Origin: Phocaeicola coprophilus DSM 18228 = JCM 13818
GTDB taxonomy: Bacteria; Bacteroidota; Bacteroidia; Bacteroidales; Bacteroidaceae
Reading direction: 5' to 3'
NCBI RefSeq assembly: GCF_000157915.1
Contig: NZ_EQ973631.1
Coordinates: 119,241-183,240 of the forward strand
Length of the DNA stretch: 64,000 bases
Shown here: one piece after another, positions 8,314 to 19,831 of the stretch
How positions within the stretch are numbered: the first letter of the stretch is position 1
Layout of the letters: each line of letters begins with the position of its first letter
The notes under the pieces: generated by a model
Told to the model about the DNA's origin: nothing
What the model saw: only the letters and a program-made list of their open reading frames with translations
Database searches by the model: none
Made by a program: the position numbers and the translations under genes

Positions 8314-9444
8314 ATGGCCATTATCATTAAGAAAGTAAGCAATAAAAAAGAGCTGAAAACATTTATCCGCTTCAATTACGAGTTGTATAAGAATAATCCT
8401 TATTCTGTACCCGATTTGTATGATGATATGTTAGGAACATTCAGCCCGCAGAAGAATGCGGCGTTTGAATTTTGTGAAGCGGACTATTTTTTGGCTTATA
8501 AGGACGACAAGGTGGTAGGGCGAGTGGCCGCCATCATTAACCGTCGTGCCAATGAAACATGGAACAAAAAGGAAGTTCGTTTTGGCTGGATTGACTTTGT
8601 AGACGATCCGGAGGTTTCGAAAGCTTTGCTTGATCAGGTGGAAGCCTGGGGAAAGGAAAGAGGGATGGAAGCAATGGTAGGCCCTCTTGGCTTTACGGAT
8701 CTCGATGCAGAAGGTATGCTGGTTGAAGGCTTCGACCAGTTAAGTACGATGTCCACCATTTACAATTATCCGTATTATTCTCAACACATGGAGCGTCTGG
8801 GCTTTGAGAAAGAGGCCGATTGGGTGGAATTTAAATTGACTGTACCCGATAAACTTCCTGAGAAGTTTGTACGCATCTCCGAAATTATTCTGCAGAAATA
8901 TAAGCTGAAGATCAAGAAGCTGAAGCGTAGTGAGATTAAGGAAAAGAATTACGGACAGAAAATCTTTGATCTGATCAATGAAGCTTATGCGCCTCTGTAC
9001 GGTTATTCCAAGATGACGCAGGGACAGATCAATCAGTATATTAAAACTTATCTTCCGTTAATTGACCTGCGGATGGTGTCGCTGGTGGAAGATGAAGCAG
9101 GCGAGCTGGTAGCCGTAGGTATTTCGATGCCTTCGCTTTCAGAGGCATTGCAGAAAGCCAAAGGAAAGATGCTGCCTTTTGGATGGTATCATTTGCTGAA
9201 AGCCCTGTTCTTCAAGAAACCTAAAGTGCTCGACCTGCTGCTTGTGGGAGTGAAGCCGGAGTATCAAAGTAAGGGCGTGAATGCTTTGCTTTTCTATGAT
9301 CTGGTTCCAATTTATCAGCAGATGGGATTTCAGTATGGTGAGAGCAATCCGGAACTGGAAGTAAACAAGAAAGTACAGGCGCAGTGGAGTGCCTTTGAAT
9401 CGGTACAGCACAAGCGTCGTCGTGCTTATAAGAAAGTATTTTAA
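8314..9444 (+). CDS. GNAT-fold N-acetyltransferase-like protein
   Basis: A 376-residue protein with an N-terminal acyltransferase-like domain ([20 protein letters not shown] near 55-80) and a C-terminal GNAT region ([20 protein letters not shown] near 305-330, the acetyl-CoA-binding Q/RxxGxG/A-like stretch read here as QSKGVNA). The double-domain layout resembles uncharacterised Bacteroidetes GNAT proteins. The acceptor substrate cannot be told. It lies 14 bases before parE and is probably co-transcribed with it. Nothing suggests a signal peptide, so it is cytoplasmic. Confidence 0.75.
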   Translation: MAIIIKKVSNKKELKTFIRFNYELYKNNPYSVPDLYDDMLGTFSPQKNAAFEFCEADYFLAYKDDKVVGRVAAIINRRANETWNKKEVRFGWIDFVDDPEVSKALLDQVEAWGKERGMEAMVGPLGFTDLDAEGMLVEGFDQLSTMSTIYNYPYYSQHMERLGFEKEADWVEFKLTVPDKLPEKFVRISEIILQKYKLKIKKLKRSEIKEKNYGQKIFDLINEAYAPLYGYSKMTQGQINQYIKTYLPLIDLRMVSLVEDEAGELVAVGISMPSLSEALQKAKGKMLPFGWYHLLKALFFKKPKVLDLLLVGVKPEYQSKGVNALLFYDLVPIYQQMGFQYGESNPELEVNKKVQAQWSAFESVQHKRRRAYKKVF

Positions 9445-9458
9445 GTCTGATTACCGAC

Positions 9459-11405
9459 ATGAGCATGGAAGAAATAAATGAACAACAGAATACCCCTGTT
9501 TCCTATACAGAGGAGAACATTCGCCATCTGAGTGACATGGAACATGTGCGTACCCGTCCGGGTATGTACATCGGACGTTTGGGAGACGGCTCACAAGCTG
9601 AAGACGGAATCTATGTCCTGTTGAAGGAGGTGGTGGACAACTGTATCGACGAATTTAAAATGGGAGCGGGAAAGCGCATTGATATCCAGATGGAGGATAA
9701 CCTGCGTGTTTCCGTGCGTGACTATGGTCGTGGTATTCCGTTGGGAAGTTTGGTGGATGCTGTTTCGATGCTGAATACGGGAGGTAAGTATGACACAAAG
9801 GCCTTCAAGAAAAGTGTCGGTCTGAATGGTGTGGGAGCCAAGGCGGTCAACGCCCTGAGTTCTCGTTTTGTGGCACGGAGTGTTCGTGACGGTCAGATGC
9901 GTGAGGCCATATTTACACAGGGAAATCTGATAAGTGACACAACTTCTTCCACCGACGAAGAGAACGGTACTTATATCTTCTTTGAGCCGGACAATACTTT
10001 GTTCCTGAATTATCATTTCCGTCCGGAGTTCATCGAAACCATGTTGCGTAATTATACGTATCTGAATACCGGACTGGCTATTTATTACAACGGACATCGC
10101 ATTATCAGCCGGAACGGGCTGGAAGACCTGCTGAATGATAACATGACTTCACAGGGATTGTATCCGATTATCCATCTGAAAGGAGAGGATATTGAGATTG
10201 CTTTTACGCACAGTCCGCAGTACGGTGAAGAATATTATTCCTTTGTCAACGGGCAGCATACCACTCAGGGTGGAACGCATCAGAGTGCTTTCAAGGAACA
10301 TCTGGCCCGGACGATCAAGGAATTTTTCGGCAAGAACATGGAGTTCCAGGATATCCGTAACGGACTGGTAGCTGCCGTTGCCATTAATGTGATTGAACCG
10401 ACTTTTGAGAGTCAGACCAAGATCAAACTGGGTTCGCTTACCATGGCGCCGGAGAAGGATTCGGACGGAAATCCATATCCGTTGTCGGGAGTAAGTGTCA
10501 ATAAGTTTGTTGGGGACTTTGTCAAAGAAAATGTTGATAATTATCTCCATAAGCATGCGGATGTAGCAGAAGTCCTGCTTCAGAAGATTCAGGAATCGGA
10601 GAAGGAACGGAAAGCGATTGCCGGTGTGACAAAGATTGCACGTGAACGGGCCAAGAAAGCAAACTTGCATAATCGCAAGCTTCGGGATTGCCGTATTCAT
10701 CTGAATGACGTTAAAACCGGCAAGAAGGATGATGAAGATGATCCACGGGCAGAAAGTTCTATCTTTATCACAGAGGGAGACTCAGCAAGCGGTTCCATTA
10801 CAAAGAGCCGGGATGTCAATACGCAGGCGGTATTCAGTCTGCGGGGTAAGCCTTTGAACTCGTTCGGACTGACGAAAAAGGTTGTGTACGAAAATGAAGA
10901 GTTCAACCTCTTGCAAGCCGCTTTGAATATTGAAGATGGACTGGACGGATTACGTTATAATAAGGTGATTGTAGCAACCGATGCGGATGTGGACGGTATG
11001 CATATTCGTCTGCTGATGATGACTTTCTTTCTTCAGTTCTTCCCTGATCTGATCAAGAAAGGCCATGTATACATTCTTCAGACGCCGTTGTTCCGTGTCC
11101 GCAACCGGAAGAAAGGAGTCTATGAAACCATTTACTGCTATACGGATGAAGAACGTGTGGCAGCGATTGAGAAGTTAGGGCCCAATCCGGAGATTACGCG
11201 ATTTAAAGGACTTGGAGAGATTTCTCCTGATGAGTTCCGGAACTTTATTGGAAAAGATATGCGGCTGGAGCAGGTAACTCTCCGTAAGACGGACGCCGTC
11301 CGGGAATTGCTGGAGTTTTATATGGGAAAGAATACAATGGAGCGTCAGAACTTTATTATCGATAACCTGGTAGTGGAGGAAGATCTGATAACGGACAACG
11401 TATAA
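9459..11405 (+). CDS. parE: DNA topoisomerase IV subunit B (type IIA topoisomerase ATPase)
   Basis: ParE is the ATPase/TOPRIM subunit of topoisomerase IV and decatenates daughter chromosomes with ParC. The 648-residue length favours ParE over the longer GyrB. The GHKL ATPase domain shows [13 protein letters not shown] near 30, [10 protein letters not shown] near 55, [10 protein letters not shown] near 85 and [14 protein letters not shown] near 125. The TOPRIM domain shows [12 protein letters not shown] near 435 and [17 protein letters not shown] near 510. The start is the ATG at 9459; MEE two codons later is an alternative. No parC is in the window. It is probably co-transcribed with the GNAT gene and, after 56 bases, coaD. 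Confidence 0.93.
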   Translation: MSMEEINEQQNTPVSYTEENIRHLSDMEHVRTRPGMYIGRLGDGSQAEDGIYVLLKEVVDNCIDEFKMGAGKRIDIQMEDNLRVSVRDYGRGIPLGSLVDAVSMLNTGGKYDTKAFKKSVGLNGVGAKAVNALSSRFVARSVRDGQMREAIFTQGNLISDTTSSTDEENGTYIFFEPDNTLFLNYHFRPEFIETMLRNYTYLNTGLAIYYNGHRIISRNGLEDLLNDNMTSQGLYPIIHLKGEDIEIAFTHSPQYGEEYYSFVNGQHTTQGGTHQSAFKEHLARTIKEFFGKNMEFQDIRNGLVAAVAINVIEPTFESQTKIKLGSLTMAPEKDSDGNPYPLSGVSVNKFVGDFVKENVDNYLHKHADVAEVLLQKIQESEKERKAIAGVTKIARERAKKANLHNRKLRDCRIHLNDVKTGKKDDEDDPRAESSIFITEGDSASGSITKSRDVNTQAVFSLRGKPLNSFGLTKKVVYENEEFNLLQAALNIEDGLDGLRYNKVIVATDADVDGMHIRLLMMTFFLQFFPDLIKKGHVYILQTPLFRVRNRKKGVYETIYCYTDEERVAAIEKLGPNPEITRFKGLGEISPDEFRNFIGKDMRLEQVTLRKTDAVRELLEFYMGKNTMERQNFIIDNLVVEEDLITDNV

Positions 11406-11461
11406 TATATAATAAGGTGTGAAAGCCGGTTGAAAGAGAGTAGAAACATTTAATTCTGGAT

Positions 11462-11917
11462 GTGTTGAAAGCTATATTTCCGGGGACGTTCGACCCCTTT
11501 ACGATCGGACATTATTCAGTGGTGAAACGTGCCTTGACATTTATGGACGAGGTAATCATCGGTATCGGAGTGAATGACGGAAAACGTACATGGTTCCCTA
11601 CCGAAAAACGTGTGCAGATGATACGCGATCTTTTTAAGGATGAACCGCGTATTAGTGTAGAGGCTTATACCGGCCTGACGGTTGATTTTGCCAGCGAACG
11701 TGGTGCCGGGTTCATTATCCGGGGCATTCGTACGGTGCGTGATTTTGAATATGAAGAAACGATTGCTGATATCAATCGGAAACTTTCCGGTATCGAGACT
11801 ATCCTGTTGTTTACGGAACCGGAACTCACTTCTGTCAGTTCAACAATTGTTCGTGAACTGCTGCAATATGGCAAAGATGTGACTCCGTTCTTGCCTGAAG
11901 GAATGAAGATTGAATAA
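11462..11917 (+). CDS. coaD: Pantetheine-phosphate adenylyltransferase
   Basis: CoaD transfers AMP from ATP to 4'-phosphopantetheine, the penultimate step of coenzyme A synthesis. The 151-residue protein has the nucleotidyltransferase T/HxGH motif in [16 protein letters not shown] (His at about 18) and the C-terminal [15 protein letters not shown] segment, which corresponds to the ISSTxVRE motif. There is no ATG: the frame opens with GTG at 11462 followed by TTG at 11465, and the family alignment fits either. Its stop codon lies one base before the ATG of the S41 protease gene, so the two are probably translationally coupled. Confidence 0.95.
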   Translation: MLKAIFPGTFDPFTIGHYSVVKRALTFMDEVIIGIGVNDGKRTWFPTEKRVQMIRDLFKDEPRISVEAYTGLTVDFASERGAGFIIRGIRTVRDFEYEETIADINRKLSGIETILLFTEPELTSVSSTIVRELLQYGKDVTPFLPEGMKIE

Positions 11918-11918
11918 A

Positions 11919-13514
11919 ATGAAAGACATGATAAGAACTTGTTTAATTGTGATGCTGGCCTGTTTGTCCGCAGGAGGAATGCAGGCGCAAAACAAATTGT
12001 TGGATTCTCCGGCACGTAAGCTGCAGTTGGCTGAATTTGCCATTGCCAATTTATATGTGGATAAAGTAGACGAGCCGGAACTGGTCGAAGCTGCTATTGT
12101 CAGCATGTTGGAAAAGCTGGATCCGCATTCAACTTATTCGGATCCGGAAGAAGTGAAACGTCTGAATGAGCCGTTGCAGGGAAACTTTGACGGTATAGGT
12201 ATCCAGTTTAATATGGCGACGGATACATTGTTTGTTATTCAGCCTGTTTCCGGAGGCCCCTCTGAAAAAGTAGGAATTCTTGCAGGTGATCGTATTATTC
12301 AGGTCAACGATACGGTTATTGCCGGAGTGAAGATGAACACAGACGAAGTGATGCGCCGCTTGCGCGGACCGAAAGGAACGGTTGTCAATCTGAAGATTAT
12401 GCGTAAGGGAGTGAAAGATTTGCTTTCATTTACCGTAAAGCGTGATAAGATTCCGGTTTACAGTCTGGATGCGGCCTATATGGTAGACCGCAGAATCGGA
12501 TACATTCGTGTCAACCGGTTTGCAGCTACTACCAGCAAAGAGTTTATGGAGGCTTTGCAGAAGCTGAAGCAACAAGGCATGCAAGACCTGATTCTGGATC
12601 TTCAGGGGAATGGTGGCGGTTATCTGAACGCGGCTATTGATCTGGCAGACCAGTTCCTGGGCAAGAAAGAACTAATTGTTTATACGGAAGGAAGACGCAA
12701 TCCTCGGAGTGAATTCTTTGCAAAAGGGAATGGAGCCTTCCTAAACGGACGTCTGGTTGTCCTGGTAGATGAATATTCTGCATCGGCCAGTGAAATTGTT
12801 TCTGGTGCCGTTCAGGATTGGGACCGTGGAATGATCGTTGGACGCCGGACTTTTGGTAAAGGATTGGTCCAGAGACCCATTGATTTGCCGGACGGTTCCA
12901 TGATCCGTCTGACTGTGGCCCGTTATTATACTCCCTCCGGCCGTTGTATTCAGAAGCCGTATGAAAGTATTGAACAATACAACAAAGATCTGATAGACCG
13001 CTATAACCGGGGAGAAATGTTAAGTGCAGACAGTATTCATTTCCCGGATTCTTTAAAATATAAGACCCATAAACTGGGACGTACCGTCTATGGCGGCGGC
13101 GGTATCATGCCGGATTATTTTGTTCCGCTTGATACAACCCGTTACACAGACTATTATCTGGCTCTGCGGGATAAGGGAGCAATTGTTCAGATGAATATTA
13201 AACTGATTGACCGTCATCGGGCAGAATGGTTGAAGAAGTATAAGAACTTTGACCGTTTCTATAAGGACTTTGAGATTTCTTCCAAGATGCTGGATGAACT
13301 GGTCGAATTGGGCAAGACGATGGGAGCAGAGTATAATGAGGAACAGTTTCAGACTGCTCTTCCGTTGATCAAGACACAGCTCAAAGCCTTGATCGCCCGT
13401 GACCTGTGGGATATGAACGAATATTTCAGAGTGATTAATGATTTGAGTGACAGTATGAAAAAAGCTCTTGAACTGCTGGAGAAGCCGGGAATGAATTTCC
13501 CTAAACGAGATTAA
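11919..13514 (+). CDS. Exported S41 family C-terminal processing peptidase
   Basis: A CtpA/Tsp-type serine protease that degrades or trims periplasmic proteins from their C-terminus. The 531-residue protein starts MKDMIRTCLIVMLACLSAGG with a signal peptide cleaved near MQAQ. A PDZ domain covers about 85-170 (GGPSEKVGILAGDRIIQVND). The catalytic domain contains the Ser/Lys dyad as Ser289 in YSASASEIVSG and Lys314 in RRTFGKGLVQRP, 25 residues apart as in E. coli Tsp. A helical C-terminal extension follows. The ATG at 11919 lies next to the coaD stop; a TTG at 11910 is less likely. Confidence 0.93.
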   Translation: MKDMIRTCLIVMLACLSAGGMQAQNKLLDSPARKLQLAEFAIANLYVDKVDEPELVEAAIVSMLEKLDPHSTYSDPEEVKRLNEPLQGNFDGIGIQFNMATDTLFVIQPVSGGPSEKVGILAGDRIIQVNDTVIAGVKMNTDEVMRRLRGPKGTVVNLKIMRKGVKDLLSFTVKRDKIPVYSLDAAYMVDRRIGYIRVNRFAATTSKEFMEALQKLKQQGMQDLILDLQGNGGGYLNAAIDLADQFLGKKELIVYTEGRRNPRSEFFAKGNGAFLNGRLVVLVDEYSASASEIVSGAVQDWDRGMIVGRRTFGKGLVQRPIDLPDGSMIRLTVARYYTPSGRCIQKPYESIEQYNKDLIDRYNRGEMLSADSIHFPDSLKYKTHKLGRTVYGGGGIMPDYFVPLDTTRYTDYYLALRDKGAIVQMNIKLIDRHRAEWLKKYKNFDRFYKDFEISSKMLDELVELGKTMGAEYNEEQFQTALPLIKTQLKALIARDLWDMNEYFRVINDLSDSMKKALELLEKPGMNFPKRD

Positions 13515-13534
13515 AGAATTATTTCCATAATTCC

Positions 13535-13564
13535 TTGTAATCTCGCGGAAAACTTCTAATTTTG
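13535..13564 (+). promoter_or_regulatory. Bacteroidetes-type promoter of the fumarate reductase operon
   Basis: TTG at 13535-13537, 19-base spacer, TAATTTTG at 13557-13564: full match to the Bacteroidetes primary sigma consensus. The start codon is 69 bases downstream, leaving a leader of roughly 60 bases. Confidence 0.8.
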
Positions 13565-13633
13565 CAACAAGAAATAACATATTGTAAAAGAAATTTTAGT
13601 TCTAACAATTAAATAATTTAAATTCAATCATTT

Positions 13634-14323
13634 ATGTGGTTAAGTAATTCATCTATTGGAAGGAAAGTGGTGATGAGCGTAACAGGTATCGCCCTTGTCC
13701 TGTTTCTGACATTTCACATGGCGATGAACCTTGTTGCATTGTTCTCAGGCGAGGCATACAACATGGTTTGCGAATTCCTCGGTGCTAACTGGTATGCCCT
13801 GGTAGCAACTGTTGGATTGGCTGCCTTGTTTGTGATTCACATCATCTACGCTTTTTGGCTGACTATGCAGAACCGTGCCGCACGTGGTCACGAACGTTAT
13901 GCTGTGACAGCTAAACCTAAAAATGTGGAATGGGCATCTCAGAACATGTTGGTACTGGGTATCATTGTAATTCTGGGTCTGGCTCTTCACTTTGTGAATT
14001 TTTGGTACAAAATGCAGTTCGCTGAAATTATCGGTAATCCGATGATGGGAGGTCTTCATGCAGCTGATGGTTATGGTTACATCATGCAGACTTTCTCTAA
14101 CCCATTGTTCTTTGTACTGTATATCATTTGGTTAATTGCTTTGTGGTTCCACCTGACTCACGGTTTCTGGAGCTCAATGCAGACTCTGGGATGGAACAAT
14201 ACCACCTGGATTAACCGTTGGAAATGCATCTCTAACATCTATTCTACCATCATTGTTCTTGGTTTCATGCTGGTAGCCGTTGTGTTCTTCCTGAAAAACA
14301 TGATGGGTTGCGGTGCTTGCTAA
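13634..14323 (+). CDS. frdC: Fumarate reductase / succinate dehydrogenase cytochrome b subunit
   Basis: This is the membrane anchor of the quinol:fumarate reductase; it binds haem b and menaquinol and passes electrons to the iron-sulfur subunit. The 229-residue protein has five membrane helices and histidines within them (FLTFHMAMNLVALF near 22-35, FVIHIIYAFWLTM near 65, WFHLTHGFWSSMQTLG near 175). This matches the single-polypeptide diheme anchor seen in Wolinella and Bacteroides. It is the first gene of the C-A-B operon. Codon choice is strongly biased (CGT, GGT, AAC), as in highly expressed genes. Confidence 0.96.
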   Translation: MWLSNSSIGRKVVMSVTGIALVLFLTFHMAMNLVALFSGEAYNMVCEFLGANWYALVATVGLAALFVIHIIYAFWLTMQNRAARGHERYAVTAKPKNVEWASQNMLVLGIIVILGLALHFVNFWYKMQFAEIIGNPMMGGLHAADGYGYIMQTFSNPLFFVLYIIWLIALWFHLTHGFWSSMQTLGWNNTTWINRWKCISNIYSTIIVLGFMLVAVVFFLKNMMGCGAC

Positions 14324-14356
14324 TTTAAGTGTAACTGATTAAATTGAAAAAACATT

Positions 14357-16339
<1,983 letters not shown>

Positions 16340-16374
16340 TCAGTGAAGTTAAACAATTAAAGAATCTAAGTAAA

Positions 16375-17130
16375 ATGGATAAAAATATATCATTTACGCT
16401 GAAAGTTTGGCGTCAGAACGGACCTAAAGATAAAGGTCATTTCGATACATTCCAGATGAAGGATATTCCGGGTGATACTTCCTTCCTGGAAATGTTGGAT
16501 ATCTTGAACGAACAGTTGGTTGAAGAAGGTAAGGAACCGGTAGTATTCGATCACGACTGTCGTGAAGGTATCTGCGGTATGTGTTCTTTGTACATCAACG
16601 GACATCCTCATGGACCTGCAACCGGTGCTACTACCTGCCAGATCTACATGCGTCGTTTCAAAGATGGCGATGTAATCACTGTTGAACCGTGGCGTTCTGC
16701 CGGTTTCCCGGTTATCAAAGACTTGATGGTAGACCGTTCTGCATACGACAAGATCATGCAGGCTGGTGGTTTCATCAGCGTACGTACAGGTGCTCCTCAG
16801 GATGCTAACGCTATCCTGATCCCGAAACCGATCGCTGACGAAGCAATGGATGCTGCTACTTGTATCGGTTGCGGTGCTTGTGTAGCTGCTTGTAAGAACG
16901 GTTCTGCGATGTTGTTCGTATCTGCAAAGGTTAGCCAGTTGAACCTGTTGCCTCAGGGAAAACCGGAAGCTTTGCGTCGTGCAAAAGCTATGATCGCTAA
17001 GATGGATGAACTGGGCTTCGGTAACTGTACAAACACTCGTGCTTGTGAAGCTGAATGTCCGAAATGTGTTTCAATCAGCAACATTGCTCGTTTGAACCGC
17101 GACTTCATCAAAGCAAAACTGAAAGACTAA
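16375..17130 (+). CDS. frdB: Fumarate reductase iron-sulfur subunit
   Basis: This subunit carries the [2Fe-2S], [4Fe-4S] and [3Fe-4S] clusters between cytochrome b and FAD. The 251-residue protein has plant-ferredoxin cysteines C62, C67, C70 (CREGICGMC) and C88. A bacterial-type set follows: C163, C166, C169, C173 ([11 protein letters not shown]) and C218, C224, C228, C231 ([14 protein letters not shown]). It is the last gene of the operon, 35 bases after frdA, and is followed by a strong terminator. Confidence 0.97.
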   Translation: MDKNISFTLKVWRQNGPKDKGHFDTFQMKDIPGDTSFLEMLDILNEQLVEEGKEPVVFDHDCREGICGMCSLYINGHPHGPATGATTCQIYMRRFKDGDVITVEPWRSAGFPVIKDLMVDRSAYDKIMQAGGFISVRTGAPQDANAILIPKPIADEAMDAATCIGCGACVAACKNGSAMLFVSAKVSQLNLLPQGKPEALRRAKAMIAKMDELGFGNCTNTRACEAECPKCVSISNIARLNRDFIKAKLKD

Positions 17131-17155
17131 TCATCTGATTAATCAGAATATGAAG

Positions 17156-17193
17156 AGAGGGTGCATCTTTGGGATGCACCCTCTTGTCGTTTT
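17156..17193 (+). terminator. Rho-independent terminator of the frd operon
   Basis: A 12-bp perfect stem (AGAGGGTGCATC at 17156-17167 with GATGCACCCTCT at 17173-17184) with a 5-base loop is followed by TGTCGTTTT. Confidence 0.88.
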
Positions 17194-17244
17194 AAGACAC
17201 AAAGAGATGTTGTTCTGACATTCTTTGTGTAAGATGTATGCTGA

Positions 17245-18360
17245 TTACAGCAATCGGTACATGCCGCCTGCTGCCGCTCTTACAACTCCTTTTAATTCCA
17301 GTTCCAGCATGATACCGGCCAGCCGGTTCACAGGAATATTGGATGCAACGATCAGACTGTTCAGCTGCATGCCGTCCGGGTTTTTCTCCAGCAGGGAACA
17401 AATCAGACTTTCCTCCTCATTCAAGTCTGGGAACAGCTGGCGTTGTACAATAGTGGGGCGGTGTTCCCCACAACTCCAGTTCATGGCTTTGACGAAATCT
17501 TCAGCGCTTTGCAGCAGTGCTGCCCGGTTATTTCTGATCAGATTGTTGCAACCGGTGGAATACGTGTCTCCTACGCGTCCCGGAAAAGCAAAACAGTCCC
17601 GATGATAACTGTCTGCGATATCCGCAGTAATCAGGGCGCCTCCTTTTTCTGCTGATTCCACAACAATGGTAGCATCGCTGATACCTGCCACGATGCGGTT
17701 ACGCCGGATAAAGTTCTGCCGGTCGGGATTGGTACCACTGGGATATTCCGTCAGCAGGCCGCCGTGATGGATCATCTCAGCCGCTGTCAGCCGGTGTACA
17801 GCCGGATAGATCCGGTCCAGTCCGTGTGCCAGCACACCGATCGTATCGGCTTTATACTGAAGCGCAGCCCGGTGAGCATGAATATCAATGCCATATGCCA
17901 GTCCGCTGACAATCAATACATCGGGAACCAGCTCCTTCAGTTCACGGACAAAACGGGTGCAGAGATCTTTCCCGTAGTCTGTTGCATGGCGTGTTCCTAC
18001 CATGCTTATGACATGCAGCCGGTTGAGATCTGCATTTCCTTTGTAGAACAACACCAGCGGTGCGTCATCACAGTCGCGCAAGCGTGAAGGGTATTCTTCG
18101 TCATGAATGCTGAGACAGCGGATCTGATTCTTTTCGGCAAAGGCCAGTTCTGCTTCACAAAGCCGCAGGGTTTCCGGACATTTCAGGGCTGCTTCCAGTT
18201 TGTGTGTTGATTCCGGAAGGCTTTGCAGCACCTCATGCGGATGCTTGAACAGGTCGGTAAGCTGGTCTCCGATGGCCAGCAGCAGGCGCCGGGCACCAAT
18301 CAGTCCCAGGCCGGGAATACGGGTCAGTGCAAGCGTGTAGAGCAGTTCTTCGTTTTTCAT
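17245..18360 (-). CDS. dprA: DNA processing protein DprA
   Basis: DprA binds single-stranded DNA and loads RecA; it is known from natural transformation but occurs widely in non-competent bacteria. The 371-residue protein has an N-terminal helix-hairpin-helix region (TRIPGLGLIGARRLLLA at about 13-29). The Rossmann-like DprA domain shows SMVGTRHATDYGKDL near 120, SGLAYGIDIHAHRAA near 155, EYPSGTNPDRQNFIRRNRI near 210 and FPGRVGDTYSTGCNNLI near 260. A C-terminal winged helix covers about 310-371. Its ATG overlaps the stop of the upstream thioesterase gene by four bases (ATGA), implying translational coupling. Confidence 0.96.
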   Translation of the reverse strand: MKNEELLYTLALTRIPGLGLIGARRLLLAIGDQLTDLFKHPHEVLQSLPESTHKLEAALKCPETLRLCEAELAFAEKNQIRCLSIHDEEYPSRLRDCDDAPLVLFYKGNADLNRLHVISMVGTRHATDYGKDLCTRFVRELKELVPDVLIVSGLAYGIDIHAHRAALQYKADTIGVLAHGLDRIYPAVHRLTAAEMIHHGGLLTEYPSGTNPDRQNFIRRNRIVAGISDATIVVESAEKGGALITADIADSYHRDCFAFPGRVGDTYSTGCNNLIRNNRAALLQSAEDFVKAMNWSCGEHRPTIVQRQLFPDLNEEESLICSLLEKNPDGMQLNSLIVASNIPVNRLAGIMLELELKGVVRAAAGGMYRLL

Positions 18361-18764
18361 TCGGTGAAATAAGGAGCAAAGGTTTCATTCAGCAACTGGG
18401 ATTCGCCCAGGCGTCCGTTAATCAGACAGACGGTATCCACCGTTGCTTTGATGACCGGTTTAAGGTCAGGAAGGCGGAAGATATCCTGATAGAATATATA
18501 CTTGATGCCTTCTTTCTTCAGGTAGAGTTTGGAAACAAACTCGTCACCACTCCGGAGAGGCGTCTTGAAAGCAATGGAAAGACGGGCTACTACGGCATCA
18601 ATGCCTTGTTCATGCAACTGGGCGAAACTGATTCCGGCCGATAGAAGAAATTCATGGCGCGTATGTTCGATGTAGTGCTGATAATTGGCATTGTTGACGA
18701 TACCTTGCAAGTCGCATTCGTAGTCGCGGACTTTCATTTTCAGTTCATAGATGTACTTTTCCAT
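18357..18764 (-). CDS. Hotdog-fold acyl-CoA thioesterase (4HBT/YbgC type)
   Basis: A 135-residue single hotdog domain that probably hydrolyses acyl-CoA or related thioesters. The catalytic segment YECDLQGIVNNANYQHYIEH at 15-34 carries Asp18 in the D-x-x-G-x-V-x-x-x-x-Y pattern of 4-hydroxybenzoyl-CoA thioesterases. The natural substrate is not predictable. It shares a -7 element at 18792-18799 and a four-base stop/start overlap with dprA. Confidence 0.9.
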   Translation of the reverse strand: MEKYIYELKMKVRDYECDLQGIVNNANYQHYIEHTRHEFLLSAGISFAQLHEQGIDAVVARLSIAFKTPLRSGDEFVSKLYLKKEGIKYIFYQDIFRLPDLKPVIKATVDTVCLINGRLGESQLLNETFAPYFTE

Positions 18765-18791
18765 GATGAGAACAGGTTTTGGTTATTTGGA

Positions 18792-18799
18792 CAAAGATA
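18792..18799 (-). promoter_or_regulatory. Putative -7 element for the thioesterase-dprA operon
   Basis: The minus strand reads TATCTTTG 28 bases before the thioesterase ATG. It is part of a divergent region with the dus element at 18854-18861. Confidence 0.5.
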
Positions 18800-18853
18800 C
18801 ATAATTATGTGCTAAGTGACTCTTTAAATACTGGTTAATTACCGGAAAGTCCG

Positions 18854-18861
18854 TAACTTTG
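18854..18861 (+). promoter_or_regulatory. Putative -7 element for the Dus gene
   Basis: TAACTTTG matches TAnnTTTG, 34 bases before the ATG at 18895. The -33 position reads TGG rather than TTG. Confidence 0.45.
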
Positions 18862-18894
18862 TGCTTCCTGATTTACATTTTAACAGCCTGACGG

Positions 18895-19821
18895 ATGATA
18901 ACTCTTTATGCAGCTCCCTTACAGGGATTTACGGAACTTGCCTGGCGCAATGCTCATGCACAGGTTTTTGGCGGTATAGATGCCTATTATACTCCCTTTG
19001 TACGCCTTGAAAAAGGGGAGATACGCAACAAGGACAAACGCGAACTGCTTCCTGCAGGAAACACAGTATCCCGACTGATTCCCCAGATTATTGCAGCTGA
19101 GCCCGATGAATTCCGGATGCTGGTTGAGCAGATTTCCGGCTGGGGCTATCGGGAAATTGATCTCAATATGGGCTGTCCGTTTCCGTTGATAGTCAATCGC
19201 AGGAAGGGATCCGGTATTTTACCTTTTCCGGATAAGGTTGCAGCCTTGCTCCATGAAATGGAAACATTTCCGGAGATTCGTTTCTCGGTAAAGATGCGTC
19301 TGGGCTGGGAGCGGGCAGACGAATGGCGGGAGATTCTTCCCCTGTTGAATGAATCCTGTGTCAGGCAGATAACCTTGCATCCGCGTATCGGCCGACAGCA
19401 ATACAAAGGAACGGTAGACAGAGAGGCCTTTACTGCCTTTTATGAGAGCTGCCGGTTACCGCTGGTATATAACGGAGACTTGCGAACCCAGGAAGAGATG
19501 CAGGAACTTTTGCTAGCTTATCCCCGGCTCGAAGGACTGATGCTGGGACGCGGACTGCTGGCCAATCCGGCTCTGGCAGCCGGTTTCAGACAGGGGAATA
19601 CACTGCCGGTCTCAGAACTTTACCGGAAGATCGGGCAGATGCATCAGCTGATCTATGCAGAATATGCACGTACTTTGGAAGGAGGAGAGGCGCAGATTCT
19701 GCAAAAACTGAAGCCCATGTGGGAGTATTGTCTTCCTGATCTGGACAAAAAAGCCCGCAAGGCTATTCTGAAAAGCAATAAGCTGGATGCTTATCTCCGG
19801 GCTGTCCGTGAAGCCCTGTAA
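18895..19821 (+). CDS. tRNA-dihydrouridine synthase family protein
   Basis: Dus enzymes reduce specific uridines in tRNA to dihydrouridine with FMN and NADPH. The 308-residue TIM-barrel protein has the N-terminal FMN-phosphate region LYAAPLQGFTELAWR at 4-18, the proton-donor Cys94 in DLNMGCPFPLIVNR, KMRLGWERADEW near 140, ITLHPRIGRQQYKG near 165 and YNGDLRTQEEM near 193. It resembles the DusB/DusC group; the target position cannot be assigned. It converges on the DUF2851 gene with only 10 bases between stops. Confidence 0.92.
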   Translation: MITLYAAPLQGFTELAWRNAHAQVFGGIDAYYTPFVRLEKGEIRNKDKRELLPAGNTVSRLIPQIIAAEPDEFRMLVEQISGWGYREIDLNMGCPFPLIVNRRKGSGILPFPDKVAALLHEMETFPEIRFSVKMRLGWERADEWREILPLLNESCVRQITLHPRIGRQQYKGTVDREAFTAFYESCRLPLVYNGDLRTQEEMQELLLAYPRLEGLMLGRGLLANPALAAGFRQGNTLPVSELYRKIGQMHQLIYAEYARTLEGGEAQILQKLKPMWEYCLPDLDKKARKAILKSNKLDAYLRAVREAL

Positions 19822-19831
19822 ATCCCGAAAT